Shown here: in pieces, positions 8,525 to 16,736 of the stretch
Numbering within the stretch: position 1 is the stretch's first letter
Layout of the letters: the number at the start of each line of letters is the position of its first letter
NCBI GenBank assembly: GCA_026224825.1
Contig: JAMFRO010000002.1
Coordinates: 1-64,000, forward strand
Direction: 5' to 3'
DNA from: a bacterium
GTDB lineage: Bacteria > Pseudomonadota > Alphaproteobacteria > Acetobacterales > Acetobacteraceae
DNA length: 64,000 bases
The notes under the pieces: model-generated
Database searches by the model: none
What the model was told of the DNA's origin: nothing
The model's input: the letters and a program-made list of their open reading frames with translations, nothing else
Translations under genes and position numbers: made by a program

Positions 8525-9691
8525 TTATGCCTCGGCTGGTTTGGGGAGAGCGGCGGGGTGCAGCGGGGTGGCCAGTTTTTGGACCACGGGGAGGACTTCC
8601 CTGGCGAACAGCTCGATGCTCTTGCGGGCTTCACTATAGGGCAGGCTGGTGAAGTTGGGGACGAGGGTTATTTCGTTATAGGAGCAGATTTTCTGGCCCT
8701 CGATGATGCGGGCGATGATCTGCTCGGGCGTGCCGATGAGCAGGTTGGATTGGTCGTAGCCTTTGGGGGCGGATTTTGGTGCGGGTGCGTCAGTGGTGAC
8801 GGCGGTGGCGTAGGCTTTGCGGCCGGCGTAGTCTTCGTAGCCTTTGACGCCCACAAAGTTGTTCGGGTTGCCGAAGCCGTAATGGAGGGAGACGTCGCGG
8901 TTGGCGATGTCGATGTAGTCTTGCGCCTTCGTGGCTGCGTCTGCTGCGGTGGTGCAGTACATGAACAATACCGCTTTTGGTTGGCAGGGCGCCAAGCCTT
9001 CTTCGGCGCGGAAGATGTTCACCTGGCGGACGTCCTGGCCGGCTTCGGTGAGGGGTTTGTTGCCGACGAAGAGGGGTTTCAGGCCACGGCGGGCGTTCAG
9101 CTCCAGCGAGGATGGCGTGGAGGAGGCGCCGTATAGGCGCGAGGGCAGATCGCGTGTGAGCGGCTGCGGGCGGATCGACATTTCGGGAATTTTGTAGATC
9201 TGGCCTTCGTAGGAGAAGCGCTCTTGCGTCAGGGCCAGCTCCAGAATGTCGATGGCTTCGTCGTAGCGCTGGCGGGCGTCGTCGCGCGCGACACCTACGG
9301 CGTCGAACTCCGATTTGGCCACACCACGGCCGACGCCGATGGAGGTGAAGCGGCCTTTGGAGATGATGTCGAGATAGGCGATCTGATGTGCCAGGCGCAC
9401 CGGGTGCCACCAGGGGAGAACGGCGACCATGGTGCCGAGGCTGATGCTCTCGGTGCGGGCGGCGAAATAGGTGAGCATTTGCAGAGGATTCGGGGCCATG
9501 CCGTAGGGCGTGCCGGAATGTTCGGGCGTCCAGATGCCGTCGTAGCCGAGCGGCTCGGCGAGGTCGCCCAGGGCCAGGATTTCCTCGATGGCTTCATGAT
9601 CCGGGGGTTCCAGCGGCGTTGAAAAATCGCCGGAGGAGAAACGCGGCCAGTCCGCTGAATTATGCGCACCGAGCCCGATGTTGACCTTCAT
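8525..9691 (-). CDS. LLM-class flavin/F420-dependent oxidoreductase (1)
   Basis: A 388-residue luciferase-like TIM-barrel enzyme. It has the N-terminal strand MKVNIGLGAHN, GIWTPEHSGTPYGMAPNPLQ, the conserved block SISLGTMVAVLPWWHPVRLAHQIA, and GRFTSIGVGRGVAKSEFDAVGV. The family uses reduced FMN or F420 for oxygenation or hydride transfer; the complete F420 operon 3 kb away makes F420 plausible but does not prove it. It lies between the Rieske oxygenase gene (upstream, 54 nt) and the CoA transferase gene (downstream, 6 nt). Confidence 0.88.
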   Translation of the reverse strand: MKVNIGLGAHNSADWPRFSSGDFSTPLEPPDHEAIEEILALGDLAEPLGYDGIWTPEHSGTPYGMAPNPLQMLTYFAARTESISLGTMVAVLPWWHPVRLAHQIAYLDIISKGRFTSIGVGRGVAKSEFDAVGVARDDARQRYDEAIDILELALTQERFSYEGQIYKIPEMSIRPQPLTRDLPSRLYGASSTPSSLELNARRGLKPLFVGNKPLTEAGQDVRQVNIFRAEEGLAPCQPKAVLFMYCTTAADAATKAQDYIDIANRDVSLHYGFGNPNNFVGVKGYEDYAGRKAYATAVTTDAPAPKSAPKGYDQSNLLIGTPEQIIARIIEGQKICSYNEITLVPNFTSLPYSEARKSIELFAREVLPVVQKLATPLHPAALPKPAEA

Positions 9692-9745
9692 TACTCTGCT
9701 GCTCCAAAAACGCGGGCGTGGCCCGGGAGGCCACGCCTGTTGGTG

Positions 9746-11107
9746 TTAGTCGTATGAGTGCGGCTCACCCACGCCCATGTATTTGGCGAGGTTGCGCTGC
9801 AGGTTGATGACCGCGTTTTCCTGCAGCGGGTTGGGTTTGGTGCCGGGGAAGCCGGAGGATTTCATGCCCTGCTGCACCGCCGCCATATTGGCGAAATCCT
9901 GCGGCAGCACGCTGCGCCAGGCCGGGTCTTCGGGGGGGGTGAAAATCCATTCCGTTTTCGGCGCGTCATTGGGCGGGTAGAGTTCGTAGACGGCGGCTTC
10001 GAAGATGCATTTGTTGGGGTCGTTGCCGTAGGGGCGGGCGTTGTAGCAGAGCGCGTTGTTCACGGCATGGCCGATCTGGAAGTTGGGGAAGATCTGCCAG
10101 GCGGTGCCGCTTTTGCCGGTATGCTCGGGATCGACCACCGGCCAGAACACGCCGCGGGCTTCATCCACGGCGCGGGCTGAGGCCAGCCAGTGGCGCGAGA
10201 CCTCGGCCGGGGGGGTGCCTTCGGGCAGTTCGTCGACCAGCCGCGCCGCCGCATCCACCAGGGTTTGGGTGGTGTTGGTGTTGGCATGTTCCCAGGTGTA
10301 GAGCTGCATTTCGGCCGTGGCCTTGCGCGGGTCGGCACCGGCGCCGAGGCGCAGTTTGCCCTTGCTCTCCTCCAGCCCTTTCGGCGCGTGATAGCCGATG
10401 TTGCTGTGTTTGCCCTGTGCCTTGGACCAGCTCGCGTACGATCCGAAAACCATGAATTCGGGGTGCGTGCTCGGCAAGTGGTAGATCTCGGAAAACGCCT
10501 CCATGGCGACTTTCCAGTTGCAATCGGCGATGAGCCAGCGGCGCCAGCGGTAGCGCATGTTTTCGAGCTGGTAGGGGTCGAGCATGCTCGCCATCGGCTC
10601 CAGATAGTCGCGCAAGGGCTCGGCGTTGGGGTCCAGGTTGATCCAGACCCAGCCGCCCCAGGTGTCGACTTTCACCGGCGTGAGGGCGAGGTTTTCGGGG
10701 GTCAGCGCGCCGCCCCAGTCGTTCTTTTCCTGCACGAAGACGTTCTCGCCTTTGCCGTTCCAGCGCCAGCCGTGGAAGCCGCAGCGGAATTGCGCGGCAT
10801 TGCCCAAAGCGTTTTTGGCGCCACAGGGCTTGTCCACCAGGCGGCGGCCGCGATGTTTGCAGACGTTGTGGTAGGCACGGATTTCATTCTCGGCCGTGCG
10901 GGTGACGAGGATGGAGTCGTCGGTGATCTCATAGGTCAGGTAGTCGTTGACATTGGGGATGTCTTCGAGACGCCCCGCGACCTGCCAGACCTTGGACCAG
11001 AGGTTTTTGCGCTCGGCGCGGGCGTATTCCTCGGAAATATAGGCTTCCACCGGTACGGTGACGGCCTGCGGCTGTGTGTCCTGCGACAGATCTGTTGATT
11101 GATCCAT
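9746..11107 (-). CDS. Rieske-type aromatic ring-hydroxylating oxygenase, alpha subunit
   Basis: The 453-residue protein contains a Rieske [2Fe-2S] centre (CKHRGRRL about residues 87-94, then CGFHGWRW about residues 113-120) and a catalytic domain with the mononuclear iron motif (EIYHLPSTHPEF, roughly residues 207-218). Such subunits hydroxylate or demethylate aromatic or N-methyl compounds. No small beta subunit, ferredoxin or reductase gene is adjacent, so electrons must come from elsewhere. It is the first gene of the minus-strand set ending in the acyl-CoA dehydrogenase gene, and is divergent from the GntR gene. Confidence 0.92.
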   Translation of the reverse strand: MDQSTDLSQDTQPQAVTVPVEAYISEEYARAERKNLWSKVWQVAGRLEDIPNVNDYLTYEITDDSILVTRTAENEIRAYHNVCKHRGRRLVDKPCGAKNALGNAAQFRCGFHGWRWNGKGENVFVQEKNDWGGALTPENLALTPVKVDTWGGWVWINLDPNAEPLRDYLEPMASMLDPYQLENMRYRWRRWLIADCNWKVAMEAFSEIYHLPSTHPEFMVFGSYASWSKAQGKHSNIGYHAPKGLEESKGKLRLGAGADPRKATAEMQLYTWEHANTNTTQTLVDAAARLVDELPEGTPPAEVSRHWLASARAVDEARGVFWPVVDPEHTGKSGTAWQIFPNFQIGHAVNNALCYNARPYGNDPNKCIFEAAVYELYPPNDAPKTEWIFTPPEDPAWRSVLPQDFANMAAVQQGMKSSGFPGTKPNPLQENAVINLQRNLAKYMGVGEPHSYD

Positions 11108-11317
11108 GATCCCCTCCTTTATGGCTCAGCGCCGTTATGGGCGGTAAAACGCCCGGCTGTTGGCAAAAAATGACGGGCAATGGGTGCGGACAGACCCGCT
11201 GGACGCCCCGTTGCCTTGTGTGAGACACCGAGCATGGCCGGTGGCGCGGCGTCAATATCCGTACGGGTGGGGCGGTTGGCCGCTTGCCGCATGGCGGCGG
11301 GTGGTTTTGGCGTTGTT

Positions 11318-11327
11318 TGTACGGACA
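11318..11327. promoter_or_regulatory. Candidate GntR operator 1 (TGTACGGACA)
   Basis: TGT-N4-ACA dyad. Symmetric short half-sites of this kind are bound by GntR-family regulators, and a HutC-type GntR gene starts about 400 nt downstream. The same 10-mer occurs again at 11489. Binding is inference. Confidence 0.4.
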
Positions 11328-11405
11328 GGCTTGGCGGGCGGATGGCGGTTTTGGCAGGAACCATGCGGTTGGTGGCGGTCTTTCCGCTGGGGCCCTGTGG
11401 GAACA

Positions 11406-11415
11406 TGTCCAGACA
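11406..11415. promoter_or_regulatory. Candidate GntR operator 2 (TGTCCAGACA)
   Basis: Second TGT-N4-ACA dyad, with a different spacer. It lies between the two identical TGTACGGACA copies. Confidence 0.35.
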
Positions 11416-11488
11416 GATAGCAGGAAATGTCCAGGGGTCAAGTTTGGCGGGGTGGGTTTTGTTGGTGTTTTTGGGGTTTGATTGTATA

Positions 11489-11498
11489 TGTACGGACA
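11489..11498. promoter_or_regulatory. Candidate GntR operator 3 (TGTACGGACA)
   Basis: Exact repeat of the 10-mer at 11318, preceded by TTGTATA. It lies within the AT-richer part of the divergent region, where a promoter is expected. Confidence 0.4.
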
Positions 11499-11678
11499 AG
11501 TGTGAAAAACAACAGTGGGGCGATGCGCGCGGGCTGGATGGGGCCAGGCGTATTAGGACAAGTGGGGTTGCCATGAGCATAATTGCCAGGAGACTGTTTC
11601 GAAAGTAATTTTGGTGATGGTATTCGGCATTTCCGGGAATGTGGGGAAGCTTTGATTTCCATGGGCTGGGGAGGCGGA

Positions 11679-11700
11679 GATCCCCGCTTTCGCGGGGATG
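11679..11700. repeat. Short palindromic repeat, ATCCCCGC type (copy 2)
   Basis: Same 20-base palindrome as at 7263, here about 40 nt before the GntR start. Confidence 0.75.
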
Positions 11701-11741
11701 GCGGGGGTGGATGCGGGGCGGATTGAGGGCATAATAAAACC

Positions 11742-12524
11742 ATGGATCAGAAGATCGACATGACGGGACGCCGGGCTGCTGAAAAAACCACCCAGAAATC
11801 TGGTCAGCCTTTGTATCTGCGGGTTGCGGCGGCGCTGAAGGAGGAGATCCTCTCGGGCATCCATCCGGTGGGGGCGCAATTGCCGACTGAGCATGATTTA
11901 TGCGCGCGGTTTGCGGTAAGCCGGTTTACCGTGCGCGAGGCATTGCGGCAGTTGCGCGATGATGGGCTGGTGATGTCGCGCCAGGGGGCTGGGACGGTGG
12001 TGGTACCGGCCTCGGCGCCGGATTTATATGTGCTGCATGCGATGTCGATCAATGATCTGCTGAATTTTACCACCAATACGCGCTTCGAGATCGAGCAGAT
12101 GAAGATGCTGGCGGTGGATGAGCCGCTGGCGGCGCGCATCGGCGTGCCGGGGGGGGATGAGTGGCTCACCATATGCGGTTTCCGCCATGCCGAGGGGGGC
12201 GAGGCGCCGGTGTGCTGGACGGAATATTATATCAACCGGGAGTTTGCCGCCGTGGGGCGGTTGCTGCCCAGGCATAGCGGGCCAATTTTTCCGCTGATCG
12301 AGGATCTGTTCGCGCTGAATATCGCGGAGGTGCAGCAGGAGGTGACGGCGGTGCTGATCTCGCGCGAACAGGCTTTGCGCTACCATGTGGGCGAGGGTAC
12401 GGCGGCGCTGGAGGTGCGGCGGATATATAAAGCGGCGGATGGGAAGATTGTGCAGGTGACGCTGAATGTGCATCCGACCTCGCGGTTCAGGCTATCCATG
12501 ACGATGCGGCGGGTAAAGGGATAG
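11742..12524 (+). CDS. GntR-family transcriptional regulator (HutC/UTRA subfamily)
   Basis: A 260-residue regulator. The N-terminal winged helix-turn-helix is clear (QPLYLRVAAALKEEIL, then GAQLPTEHDLCARFAVSRFT and VREALRQLRDDGLV, about residues 20-80). The C-terminal ligand domain from about residue 95 on is UTRA-like (EPVCWTEYYIN-type core, then EEGTAALEVRRIYK-like end). It is divergent from the Rieske oxygenase operon and upstream of an LLM gene, so it probably senses a pathway compound. The ATG at 11742 has no strong ribosome site; ATG 11760 is an alternative. Confidence 0.88.
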   Translation: MDQKIDMTGRRAAEKTTQKSGQPLYLRVAAALKEEILSGIHPVGAQLPTEHDLCARFAVSRFTVREALRQLRDDGLVMSRQGAGTVVVPASAPDLYVLHAMSINDLLNFTTNTRFEIEQMKMLAVDEPLAARIGVPGGDEWLTICGFRHAEGGEAPVCWTEYYINREFAAVGRLLPRHSGPIFPLIEDLFALNIAEVQQEVTAVLISREQALRYHVGEGTAALEVRRIYKAADGKIVQVTLNVHPTSRFRLSMTMRRVKG

Positions 12525-12592
12525 CCCGGAGAATTGCCCCTGCCCTGCCCCGGCTGCTACGAATGCGTTCAGCCATAAGGGGGAGTAAAAAT

Positions 12593-13465
12593 ATGAAGAT
12601 CGGCGTGTCTTATCCTGTGACGGAAATTGCCGGGGCGGGTGATCCGGATGATGTCCGTAAATTCGTGAAGGCGGCCGAGGCTCTCGGTTTTACCCATATG
12701 ATGGCGTACGACCATGTGGTGAAGGCGCCGCATGAGGGGCGCGAGCCGGCGCTGACCGGGCCTTATACGGAAAAGGATAGTTTTCACGACCCGTTCGTGC
12801 TGTTCGCTTTTGCCGCGGCACTCTCCGAAAAACTGGAATTTGTGACCGGCGTGCTGGTGCTGCCGCAGCGCCAGACGGCACTTGTGGCGCAGCAGGCGGC
12901 GGATGTGGACCTGCTCTCGCGCGAGCGGCTGCGCATAGGTGCGGGGATTGGCTGGAATTACGTGGAATATGAGGCGCTGGGGCAGGATTTTAAAACCCGT
13001 GCCAAGCGGTTTGAGGAGCAGATTTGGTTTTTGCGCGAGCTTTGGACCAATCCGGTTGTGACGTTTAACGGGCGGTTCGATAGAATCGACCGGGCCGGGA
13101 TTAACCCGCGGCCGCGCCGGCAGATACCGTTGTGGCTGGGCGGGCATAGCGAGCCGGCATACGAGCGCGGCGCCAGGCTGGGGGATGGGTTTATATTCGC
13201 AGCCGGCGGGGCCGGGGCGGTGGAGGCCTGGGGGCGGGTTAAGCACCATCTGGCCGCGTTGGGGCGCGATGAGGCGGGTTATGGGCGGGAATTGCTGGCG
13301 ATTTTTGCCAAGGACCCGCAAGAAGCGGCGGATGATATCCGCAGGTTCCGCGATGCGGGGGGCACGCATGGCACTGTGCAATCCATGAACAAGGGGCTGC
13401 CGCGCGAGATTGAGGCGCATATTGAGTATGTGGCGAAGGTGAAGCGGTTGATTGATGCGGGGTGA
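12593..13465 (+). CDS. LLM-class F420-dependent oxidoreductase (2)
   Basis: A 290-residue luciferase-like protein close to the TIGR03619-type F420-dependent subgroup in length and pattern: MKIGVSYP start, GFTHMMAYDHVV, LEFVTGVLVLPQRQTALVAQQAADVDLLS, RLRIGAGIGWNYVEYEALG and a C-terminal PLWLGGHSEPAYERGARLGDGF. I chose the ATG at 12593 because GGGGGAG lies 7 nt upstream. It follows the GntR gene by 68 nt and precedes an AraC gene. Probably uses F420H2; substrate unknown. Confidence 0.87.
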   Translation: MKIGVSYPVTEIAGAGDPDDVRKFVKAAEALGFTHMMAYDHVVKAPHEGREPALTGPYTEKDSFHDPFVLFAFAAALSEKLEFVTGVLVLPQRQTALVAQQAADVDLLSRERLRIGAGIGWNYVEYEALGQDFKTRAKRFEEQIWFLRELWTNPVVTFNGRFDRIDRAGINPRPRRQIPLWLGGHSEPAYERGARLGDGFIFAAGGAGAVEAWGRVKHHLAALGRDEAGYGRELLAIFAKDPQEAADDIRRFRDAGGTHGTVQSMNKGLPREIEAHIEYVAKVKRLIDAG

Positions 13466-13626
13466 AGTTGGGGGCGGGAGGCGCTTTGGTCCTGATTTCA
13501 TCATTTTGGCCGCCAGGGACCAAACGGGTGATTTACGGCGCCCCTCTCCTTCCGTAGACTGATTTCCAAGACAACGGGCTTAAGCCCGGCGGAGCGGCGT
13601 TATAAGCCGGCTCATTGGAGGGAAAG

Positions 13627-14502
13627 ATGGAGCGGAAAACGGTCCAGGGTCTCAATATCGATGCTGAGCTGCCGATTGCTATGGGCAGTGTTCAGATCAA
13701 GCGCCAGAGCTGGCGCGAGCCGATCGACCGCGTGGCGATATCGCCGGCGTATCATCTGGAGCTCTCACTGCTGCCGCGCTCGGAGGAGGCCAGGGCGAAT
13801 TTTCCCGACCATTGGGGGCCGCACCGGTTTGAGCCGATTGGCGAGTTGTTTTTGTTTCCCGGCGGCCAGTTGGTGCATGCCAAAAGCGATTGCCGGCACC
13901 AGAACTCGGTGGTGTTGGAGTTTGAGGCCGCCGCCGTGACGCAATGGGTTAATTTTGAACCGGATTGGAGCGACCGGCAGTTGCGGGGGTGTCTGGACAT
14001 CGTCAGCCATGACATACGCAATTTAATGTTTCGCATCGGCGAGGAGGTGCGCGCACCGGGGCTGGCGAGCAAGATGATGATCGAGCTGATGGCAGCACAG
14101 GTGGCGATCGAGCTGGCGCGGTATATTCATGGTATCGATGAGGAAAAGGCGATTGGTGGCTTGTCGCCCTGGCGGCTGCGGCTGATCGAGGAGCGGTTGG
14201 TGGGGGAGATTGCGCCGCCTTCCGTGACCGAGCTGGCGGAATTGTGCAATATATCCGTGCGGCATCTGACGCGGGCGTTCCGGGTGAGCCGGGGGCGCTC
14301 GATTGGGAGTTATGTGCTGGAGCACCGGATTACGCATGCGAAGAAGCTGATCGAATCCGGGATGAATATAAAATCCGTGGCGCAGGCTATGGATTTTACG
14401 GCATCGTCGAATTTTACCGCGGCGTTCAGGCGTGCCACGGGCGAAACGCCGCGTGAGTATAAGCAGCGGGTGAGCCGCAGCCTGAGCGCGCATATTCATT
14501 AA
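13627..14502 (+). CDS. AraC-family transcriptional regulator
   Basis: A 291-residue protein with two helix-turn-helix motifs at the C-terminus (TELAELCNISVRHLTRAFRV and IKSVAQAMDFTASSNFTAAF, then RRATGETPREYKQ), which is the standard AraC/XylS DNA-binding domain. The N-terminal 190 residues form a sensor part without an identified ligand. GGAGG lies 5-6 nt before the ATG at 13627. It heads a compact plus-strand set (AraC, cupin, GST) and may control it or the neighbouring LLM gene. Confidence 0.9.
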   Translation: MERKTVQGLNIDAELPIAMGSVQIKRQSWREPIDRVAISPAYHLELSLLPRSEEARANFPDHWGPHRFEPIGELFLFPGGQLVHAKSDCRHQNSVVLEFEAAAVTQWVNFEPDWSDRQLRGCLDIVSHDIRNLMFRIGEEVRAPGLASKMMIELMAAQVAIELARYIHGIDEEKAIGGLSPWRLRLIEERLVGEIAPPSVTELAELCNISVRHLTRAFRVSRGRSIGSYVLEHRITHAKKLIESGMNIKSVAQAMDFTASSNFTAAFRRATGETPREYKQRVSRSLSAHIH

Positions 14503-14511
14503 GGAGTAAAA

Positions 14512-14967
14512 ATGAAAAAAGCGGATATAAGTGAGGCGGCGGCGCGCGGCGGGCCGAGTGGCTACCCGGCGCCGCATAATGAGAAGCTTGAGGGGCGCAA
14601 AACCTGGGTGATCACGAAGCAATTCGGGTTGATGCAGTTTGGCGTAAACCGGGTGGAGCTGCCGCCGGGGGCGTGGTCCACACAACGGCATTGGCATAAG
14701 ACCAATGATGAGGCAGTGATTGTGATTTCCGGCGAGCTGACCTTGGTGACCGATGACGGCGAGGAGATTTTGCGCGCCGGTGATTGCGTGGGGTTTAAGG
14801 CCGGCGACCGGAATGCGCATCATATGCAGAACCGGAGCGATGCACCGGCAGTTTATTACGATATCGGCGGGCGGGATTCCTGGGATGTGTCGACCTTCCC
14901 CGATATCGGGCTGGAGGCGCGGACGATGATGCAGGTGCAGTTCCGGCCGCTCAAGGATAAATCTTGA
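14512..14967 (+). CDS. Cupin-domain protein
   Basis: A 151-residue single-domain cupin. Motif 1 is visible as HWHKTNDEAVIVISGE (two His and one Glu metal ligands near residues 60-67) and motif 2 as GDCVGFKAGDRNAHHMQN. Such proteins bind a divalent metal and act as dioxygenases, isomerases or small-molecule binders. It starts 9 nt after the AraC gene and its TGA overlaps the TTG start of the GST gene, so the three are coupled. Substrate unknown. Confidence 0.85.
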   Translation: MKKADISEAAARGGPSGYPAPHNEKLEGRKTWVITKQFGLMQFGVNRVELPPGAWSTQRHWHKTNDEAVIVISGELTLVTDDGEEILRAGDCVGFKAGDRNAHHMQNRSDAPAVYYDIGGRDSWDVSTFPDIGLEARTMMQVQFRPLKDKS

Positions 14968-15608
14968 TCACGCTGTATTATTTCCCCACGCCCAATGGCC
15001 GTAAGGTGAGCATTGCGCTGGAGGAGATGGGGCTGGCGTATGAGGTATCGCTTATAAATATATTGAAGAATGAGCAGGCAGCGCCTGGGTTTTTGGAGAT
15101 AAGCCCGAATGGGCGGATACCGGCGCTGGTGGATGATTTGCCACTGGGCGAGCGGGTGGTGGTGTTCGAGTCTGGTGCGATATTGCAATATCTCGGGCGC
15201 AGGACGGGGCAGTTTTATCCGGCTGAAGAGGCGAAGCGGGCTGAGGTGGATGGCTGGCTGTTCTGGCAGATGGCGGGGCTGGGGCCGATGACCGGGCAGG
15301 TGACATGGTTCAAGCGCGCGGCGATGAAGCCGGGGCGGGATGAACGGGATACGTCGTTTGCGATCCACCGCTATGAGAAGGAAATGCGGCGGCTGTATGA
15401 GGTGCTGGAGACGCGGCTGACGGGGCGGGATTTTATTTGCGATGAGTATTCCATTGCGGATATGGCGGCCTGGCCCTGGGTGAACCAGCATGGCGGGTAT
15501 TTGGGAGATTTGCTGCAGTTTCCAGCGATCTTCGCCTGGCACGAACGCATCCGCGCACGCCCAGCGGTGCAACGCGCACTGGCCGTGGGGATGGATGGTA
15601 TCGGTTAG
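14964..15608 (+). CDS. Glutathione S-transferase family protein
   Basis: A 214-residue protein with the thioredoxin-like N-terminal GST domain (LYYFPTPNGRKVSIALEEMGL, ISPNGRIPALVDD with cis-proline, ESGAILQYLG) and an all-helical C-terminal domain (RDFICDEYSIADMAAWPWV). The start is TTG at 14964, overlapping the cupin stop (TTGA). Bacterial GSTs in catabolic clusters act as dehalogenases, thiol-dependent isomerases or ether lyases; which applies here is unknown. Confidence 0.9.
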   Translation: MITLYYFPTPNGRKVSIALEEMGLAYEVSLINILKNEQAAPGFLEISPNGRIPALVDDLPLGERVVVFESGAILQYLGRRTGQFYPAEEAKRAEVDGWLFWQMAGLGPMTGQVTWFKRAAMKPGRDERDTSFAIHRYEKEMRRLYEVLETRLTGRDFICDEYSIADMAAWPWVNQHGGYLGDLLQFPAIFAWHERIRARPAVQRALAVGMDGIG

Positions 15609-15615
15609 GTATTTA

Positions 15616-15811
15616 GGAAAAAGGCCAGGGCTCTGCCCTGGACCCGCCAAGGGCCATAGGCCCTTGGATCCCATAACTTAAGAATTAAAGAGGGCCTGCC
15701 ACCTAGCTGTTTCAACAGTATGGAGGCAGGCCCTCTTTAATTCTTAAAAGCTAATGGGGGTCTGGGGCCTCAGGCCCCAGCGGGTCCAGGGCAGAGCCCT
15801 GGCCTTTTGCC
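15616..15811. repeat. REPIN-like palindromic element, copy 1
   Basis: About 196 bp. The outer left half (AAAAAGGCCAGGGCTCTG onward) is mirrored by the right half ending CAGAGCCCTGGCCTTTT. Each half also contains its own small hairpin: GGGCC/GGCCC on the left and GGGGCCTGAGGCCCC-type on the right. Between them a core hairpin pairs AATTAAAGAGGGCCTGCC with GGCAGGCCCTCTTTAATT around a loop containing CTGTTTCAACAG. It lies between the convergent GST and LLM genes and likely terminates both. Confidence 0.8.
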
Positions 15812-16723
15812 TTAAATCTTACTGATAACATCCTCCCCCAGGCGCAGCGCGTTGTCGCACCATTCGGCGCGGGTGCGGCCGGTGACGCTCAGGCCTGCGG
15901 CGGAGACGCCTAGTTCGCGGTAGGTGTTGACGCGGTCTATGTATTCCTGGGTCGAGAGTTTTTCGCCGGGGGAGGTGACGCTGCCCAGCACGATTTCCGG
16001 GACATCTTCGCGGCCGAATTTTTCGCAATATTCGCGCATATAGGCGATGCCGGCGCGTAGGTCGTCCTCACCTGCCATGGCGGCGGTGCGGGTGGTGTTG
16101 GTGTCTACCCCGCCGCCGCTGGTAAAGAACGGATTCCAACCGTCGCCGAGTTCGACGACGCGGCGGATGGCGCGGCGGGAGTTGCCGCCGACATAGATGG
16201 GCAGCGGGTTTTGTACGGGACCCGGCTGGATGCGGTTGCCGAAGGCTTTGTAGCCGGTGCCTTCGAAGGTGAATTCCTCACCTGTGAGGGAGGCGCGCAG
16301 GGCTTTGAGGTATTCGTCCATCAGCTCGTTGCGCTGCTCGAAATCCACGCCCAGGGCACGGTATTCGCCTTTGAGGTAGCCGGCGCCGACGCTGAGGGTG
16401 ACGCGGCCGCCCGAGAATTTGTCGAGTGTGGCGACATCGCGCGCGATGATGAAGGGATTGCGGTAGGGCAGGACGAGAATGCCGGTTTGCAGGCGCAGTT
16501 TGGTGGTGACGGCGGCGAGCAGGGCCAGCATCACGAAGGGGCCTTGGGCGTAATGGCCGCCGGAATCCAGCCACCGGCTGGTGGGGGCTGGATGGTCTGT
16601 CACCAGCCCGGCGTTGAACCCGGCTTTTTCGGCGGCCTGACCGACCTCACGCACGGCTTCCATTGTGGTGAATTCATCCACTGGGTCGAGCTGGTCGAAG
16701 GGCAAGGGCACGTTGAGTTTCAT
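15812..16723 (-). CDS. LLM-class F420-dependent oxidoreductase (3)
   Basis: A 303-residue luciferase-like enzyme with VTDHPAPTSRWLDSGGHYAQ-type active-site block, LRLQTGILVLPYRNPFIIARDVATLDKFSGGRVTLSVGAGYLKGEY and PIYVGGNSRRAIRRVVELGDGW. These features are shared with F420-dependent LLM proteins. The ATG at 16723 is preceded by AAGGA at 7 nt. It is the last gene of the operon LLM(4)-sulfotransferase-SDR-LLM(3), 13 nt after the SDR stop. Its own stop abuts the REPIN at 15616-15811. Confidence 0.87.
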   Translation of the reverse strand: MKLNVPLPFDQLDPVDEFTTMEAVREVGQAAEKAGFNAGLVTDHPAPTSRWLDSGGHYAQGPFVMLALLAAVTTKLRLQTGILVLPYRNPFIIARDVATLDKFSGGRVTLSVGAGYLKGEYRALGVDFEQRNELMDEYLKALRASLTGEEFTFEGTGYKAFGNRIQPGPVQNPLPIYVGGNSRRAIRRVVELGDGWNPFFTSGGGVDTNTTRTAAMAGEDDLRAGIAYMREYCEKFGREDVPEIVLGSVTSPGEKLSTQEYIDRVNTYRELGVSAAGLSVTGRTRAEWCDNALRLGEDVISKI

Positions 16724-16736
16724 CGTTTCATCCTTT

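Larger units (their letters stand above)
11108..11741. promoter_or_regulatory. 634-nt divergent intergenic region between oxygenase and GntR genes
   Basis: No convincing coding frame is present. It must hold promoters for the Rieske oxygenase operon (minus) and the GntR gene (plus). It contains three TGT-N4-ACA dyads, listed separately, and an ATCCCCGC-type repeat near the GntR start. Around 11450-11520 it is less GC-rich than the surrounding genes, as expected for a promoter. Confidence 0.6.

Noticed and set aside
8525-9691. Assigning specific activities (e.g. alkanesulfonate or nitrilotriacetate monooxygenase) to the LLM proteins
   Set aside because: LLM sequences by eye do not allow substrate assignment; only the family is supported.
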